Shown piece after piece: positions 61,240 through 64,000 of a stretch of 64,000 nucleotides of DNA (positions are counted from its first letter, which is position 1; every line of letters begins with the position of its first letter). The position numbers and the translations under genes are program-made. The notes below the pieces were generated by a model. The model saw only the letters and a program-made list of their open reading frames with translations, did no database searches and had not been told where the DNA came from. Source of the stretch: an uncultured Selenomonadales bacterium (GTDB lineage: Bacteria; Bacillota; Negativicutes; Selenomonadales; Selenomonadaceae); the NCBI GenBank assembly GCA_947165145.1, contig CAMUZG010000005.1, forward strand, positions 1-64,000, given 5' to 3'.

Positions 61240-62913
61240 ATGAGTTGTTCATTTTTTCAAAAGTTTTGTCTGGCAGTGACGGTGCCGCTTTGTCTGTCAG
61301 CAAGCACTGTTCAAGCCGCCAACGTCGAAACGCTCACCATCAAGAAACAAACGTCGCACTACATGAACCTCGGACAGACAATCACGCGAATCGCCGTAGG
61401 CAATCCCGATATTGCTTCGGTCGTTCAGTTACCAGGTTCTACAAGCGAATTTCTCATCGTCACGAAGACAACCGAGAGTTCAACCGCGTTGTTCGTGTGG
61501 ACGGCTGACGGTGTGCGCCACGAATATTTGATTATTGTTTCGCCCGAAGACCCGGGTCGTGCAATGCTAATTGAACAGGCTATCAATCTGCCTGATGTTC
61601 ACGTCAAAATTGTCGGCGAAAGAATTTTGCTCACGGGCACTGTTGAAAATCAATACGAAAAAAATCAAGCTCTCCAAACTGCGCGGCTCTTCGTCGACGG
61701 CAGCACGGAAAGCAGTCTTCTCGTCGGCAGCGGCTTTGACATGAAACTTGATACCAGCACCGCTCAAAGTGCAACCAGCGGCAGGTCGGAAGACATTGAA
61801 CTCGCTAAATCCGAGAACAAGGGCAAAATTATTGATCTTATTCAAATTCTTCACCCGACGCAAATTCGCCTTGAGGCTCAGATAATCGAAATCAATTCCG
61901 AAGACGCAAAAGACCTCGGCTTTCAATACAGCACAAGCGGCAATGCTCCAGGCATTTTCACTTTCGGCGAAGATTACGCCAGAACAAATACAGCCATATC
62001 GGAAAGTTATTCCGACAGTAGCTCAACTGCCCGCAACGGTTCATGGTCTTACAGCGGCAACAGATCGAATTCCTACAGCGACAGCGATGATTATTCTTCA
62101 AACAGCAGAGACAACAGCTTTTCAGGCAACGGCGGCAGATCGGGCAATAGTAGTTCGTCGTTCAGCCGCAGTGTAACTTCCACGTGGTACGACATGGTGC
62201 AATTCGGCAATAATCCGCTCAAATGGATAGGTCAACACTTCGCGCCCGTTAACGTCACAATTTCCGCACTGGTCACTAAAGGCAAAGCGCGTATTCTTTC
62301 ACGACCAAGCGTCATTACGTTGAGCGGCGAACAGGCTACAATCCAAATCGGCGGCGAAATCCCCTACACTACGACCAATTCAAACGGCTGGTCCAATACC
62401 AGCTTTAAAAATTACGGTATCATTTTACAGTTCAAGCCCGTTGTTGACGCGCAGGGCAGAATAAATTCGGGCGTTCATGCCGAAGTCAGCAACATCAGCG
62501 GGCAGAGCGTCAACGGGCAACCGATAATTTCAACGCGCAGTGCCGATTCTGTTATCAGCTTATATTCGGGCTCGCCAATCGTCATCGGCGGCTTGATGGA
62601 CTCATCCGAAACAAAGAACGTGCAGAAAATCCCGTTGCTCGGCGACATTCCGATTCTCGGCGAATTCTTCAAGTATACGTCCAAATCCCGTGACAAACGC
62701 GAATTGATAATCGTCGTGACGCCACATCTTGTCGGCGAAGAAGACGTGTCGCGGTCGCCCATGAGCGAGGCAATGCGTCAGTGGTACGAGCAAGAGCAGC
62801 GTTATCGCGACGCAATGGAAAGTTTCGACTTCAACCGCCCCGTCGAAGAATTCACGCCCGACGAGGAGGAAGAATCAAAACCCGACAGTACCAACAAGCC
62901 TTTCAAAAAATAA
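61240..62913 (+). CDS. cpaC: Flp pilus secretin CpaC/RcpA
   Basis: TAGGAA at 61225-61230 fits the ATG at 61240 better than 61231 (557 residues). A signal peptide (LAVTVPLCLSASTVQAA) leads to the secretin N domain (HYMNLGQTITRIAVGNPDIA), a BON-like part (LPDVHVKIVGERILLTGTVEN) and the secretin core with LSRPSVITLSGEQATIQIGGEIP and VQKIPLLGDIPILGEFFKY. A Ser/Asn-rich insert of about 60 residues lies near 255-315. It forms the outer-membrane pore for the pilus. Confidence 0.92.
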   Translation: MSCSFFQKFCLAVTVPLCLSASTVQAANVETLTIKKQTSHYMNLGQTITRIAVGNPDIASVVQLPGSTSEFLIVTKTTESSTALFVWTADGVRHEYLIIVSPEDPGRAMLIEQAINLPDVHVKIVGERILLTGTVENQYEKNQALQTARLFVDGSTESSLLVGSGFDMKLDTSTAQSATSGRSEDIELAKSENKGKIIDLIQILHPTQIRLEAQIIEINSEDAKDLGFQYSTSGNAPGIFTFGEDYARTNTAISESYSDSSSTARNGSWSYSGNRSNSYSDSDDYSSNSRDNSFSGNGGRSGNSSSSFSRSVTSTWYDMVQFGNNPLKWIGQHFAPVNVTISALVTKGKARILSRPSVITLSGEQATIQIGGEIPYTTTNSNGWSNTSFKNYGIILQFKPVVDAQGRINSGVHAEVSNISGQSVNGQPIISTRSADSVISLYSGSPIVIGGLMDSSETKNVQKIPLLGDIPILGEFFKYTSKSRDKRELIIVVTPHLVGEEDVSRSPMSEAMRQWYEQEQRYRDAMESFDFNRPVEEFTPDEEEESKPDSTNKPFKK

Positions 62914-62950
62914 TCGGCTTTGAAATTTCAGCGGAATGGAGGTTTTTTCA

Positions 62951-63799
62951 ATGGCAATCGCAACATATACCGGCAGCGAACGCACAAGTATCATAATCAG
63001 CGTTTTCAGCACGACGCCTGGCATCGGCAAGACAATCATCGCGATAAATCTGGCGTCAGGACTCGCCACGCACGGGTACAAAGTCTGCCTTGCCGATCTC
63101 GATTTGCAGTTCGGCGATGTGTTGAACTACTTGCAATTAAAATCCCCCGTTACCGTGGCGGGCGCACAACGTGCATTGCTCGACAACCGTGAAAATTTCG
63201 ACGTCCGCAACTTTCTATTCGATTATCAAAACGGCTACGTTACTTTCTCGATTCTGCCCGCGCCGCTCTACATTTACGACGCTTATCAAACGGACGTTAA
63301 TCTCGTCACGGAAATTATCCAAGACTTGAGCTACTTCGATTACATCATCGTAGACTTAAACTCAATGTTCAGCGCGTTGAATTTGGCGATTCTCGACATC
63401 AGCACGGTCATAAATTACGTCGGCGTTATCGACTTCCTGCCCGCGTTGAAAAATTACAAAGTCGGCTACGACACGCTGATTCGATTCAATTACGAAGAAA
63501 AGAAAATTCGTCTTGTCGAGAACCGCGCCGATTCTCAAAAACTGATTGAGAGCCGCGACGTTGAAAGACTTATCGGCGAGCCGTTCTATTTCAAACTGCC
63601 CAACGATTATGCTTCCGTTAAAAAGGCAATCAATTCGGGTCAACCGCTGATGTTCGCCGCGCCTGAGTCCAAGTTAACCAAGAGCTTTGATGACCTTGTC
63701 GGGCTTTACTCCAATCGCAAGATTGATAATTCGCAAGACGATAGCGTAATTCAACCTAGCGGCATTTTAAAAAGTATCAAAAAATTTTTAGGCTTCTGA
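62951..63799 (+). CDS. TadZ/CpaE-like pilus localisation ATPase
   Basis: TGGAGG before the ATG at 62951 gives 282 residues. It is a MinD/ParA-type ATPase: P-loop STTPGIGKTIIAINLASGLA, then VCLADLDLQFGDVLNYL (switch), and DYIIVDLNSMFS (Walker B). The signature Lys at the start of a deviant Walker A (KGGxGKT) is replaced by Thr. CpaE/TadZ proteins position the pilus machine at the pole. Typical ones also carry an N-terminal receiver-like domain; here that domain appears to be encoded by the next gene instead. Confidence 0.85.
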   Translation: MAIATYTGSERTSIIISVFSTTPGIGKTIIAINLASGLATHGYKVCLADLDLQFGDVLNYLQLKSPVTVAGAQRALLDNRENFDVRNFLFDYQNGYVTFSILPAPLYIYDAYQTDVNLVTEIIQDLSYFDYIIVDLNSMFSALNLAILDISTVINYVGVIDFLPALKNYKVGYDTLIRFNYEEKKIRLVENRADSQKLIESRDVERLIGEPFYFKLPNDYASVKKAINSGQPLMFAAPESKLTKSFDDLVGLYSNRKIDNSQDDSVIQPSGILKSIKKFLGF

Positions 63800-63832
63800 T
63801 TGACGTAACATCGCGGCAAAGGAGGTTTTCCC

Positions 63833-64000
63833 GTGGCTTATCAAGTTACCATAGTTGAAGACGATTCCGACATGTTGAACGACATGGTTGGAATTTTGCG
63901 CAAATCAGCAGACTTCGACGTGACTTCGACTTATAAAAACGTAAAAGACGCGCTCGGGCAGGCGGGCATGTTTCGCCCCGATTTGTTCTTTATCAACGTG
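63833..64000 (+). CDS. Receiver-domain protein, cut by window end
   Basis: Not on the ORF track. A GTG at 63833 follows GGAGG by eight bases; 56 codons remain before the window ends. They read as a response-regulator receiver domain with the acidic pair in VTIVEDDSDML and the third strand PDLFFINV. The residue aligned with the phospho-acceptor Asp is Asn, so this looks like a pseudo-receiver. It is the fourth gene of the pilus operon and could be a split CpaE N domain or an atypical regulator. Total length is unknown. Confidence 0.75.
   Translation, partial: MAYQVTIVEDDSDMLNDMVGILRKSADFDVTSTYKNVKDALGQAGMFRPDLFFINV

Overview
The window looks like chromosomal DNA from a diderm (Gram-negative) member of the Firmicutes, class Negativicutes, most likely near the Selenomonadaceae. 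The evidence is a mixture of Firmicute-type genes (a DUF1290 small basic protein, class II aspartokinase, many TTG starts with strong GGAGG ribosome sites) with a full outer-membrane gene set (mlaE/mlaF/mlaD, a lipoprotein efflux adaptor, tolC, tamB, an Omp85/BamA protein, a secretin). The genus call is an inference; no rRNA is present.

Layout. 0-2 kb: the 3' end of a tRNA-Glu and a thiamine salvage operon (thiM, thiamine-binding protein, thiE). 2-4.3 kb: a GrpE-like protein with a short Hsp70. 4.4-7.7 kb: a free Hpt protein and a hybrid sensor kinase. 7.8-13.5 kb (minus): a YfcE phosphoesterase, then a three-gene unit of a beta-CASP-like MBL protein, a large GrpE-like protein and a 970-residue Hsp70. 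13.7-16.4 kb: a type II Zorya defence system (zorA, zorB, zorE) whose zorA is broken by a one-base frameshift. 16.4-21.9 kb: tatA-tatC, an EcoRV-like restriction-modification pair, ubiD, nth and a LUD-domain gene. 22-30 kb: lysC, galU, tyrS, an NlpC/P60-like hydrolase, asd, an aminotransferase and an isolated livG. 30-34.8 kb (minus): potABCD and a lytic transglycosylase. 35-49 kb: the envelope cluster mlaE-mlaF-[NgoPII-like restriction-modification pair]-mlaD-adaptor-tolC-tamB-bamA. 49-56 kb: ftsZ (minus), pnp, sbp, iorAB. 56-60 kb: a secreted protein, a YopX-like protein, aroA and an unusual membrane protein. 60-64 kb: the start of a Flp/Tad pilus operon (cpaB, secretin, TadZ-like ATPase, a receiver-domain gene cut by the window end).

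How it fits together. Three defence modules (Zorya II, EcoRV-like, NgoPII-like) sit next to or inside housekeeping operons, and the two restriction modules are joined to their neighbours with almost no spacer. The NgoPII family recognises GGCC. By eye I found only about nine GGCC sites in 64 kb, where roughly 190 would be expected from base composition, and four of the nine are in two copies of one dispersed hairpin repeat. That repeat (35.8 kb and, inverted, 55.6 kb) shows paired compensatory changes in its stems. A second repeat family with a 7-base period (TAGGAAT / ATTCCAC) is scattered between genes and has one in-frame copy inside iorA. The least understood protein-coding part is the pair of Hsp70 plus GrpE-like modules at 2-13.5 kb, one of them linked to a beta-CASP-like MBL protein.
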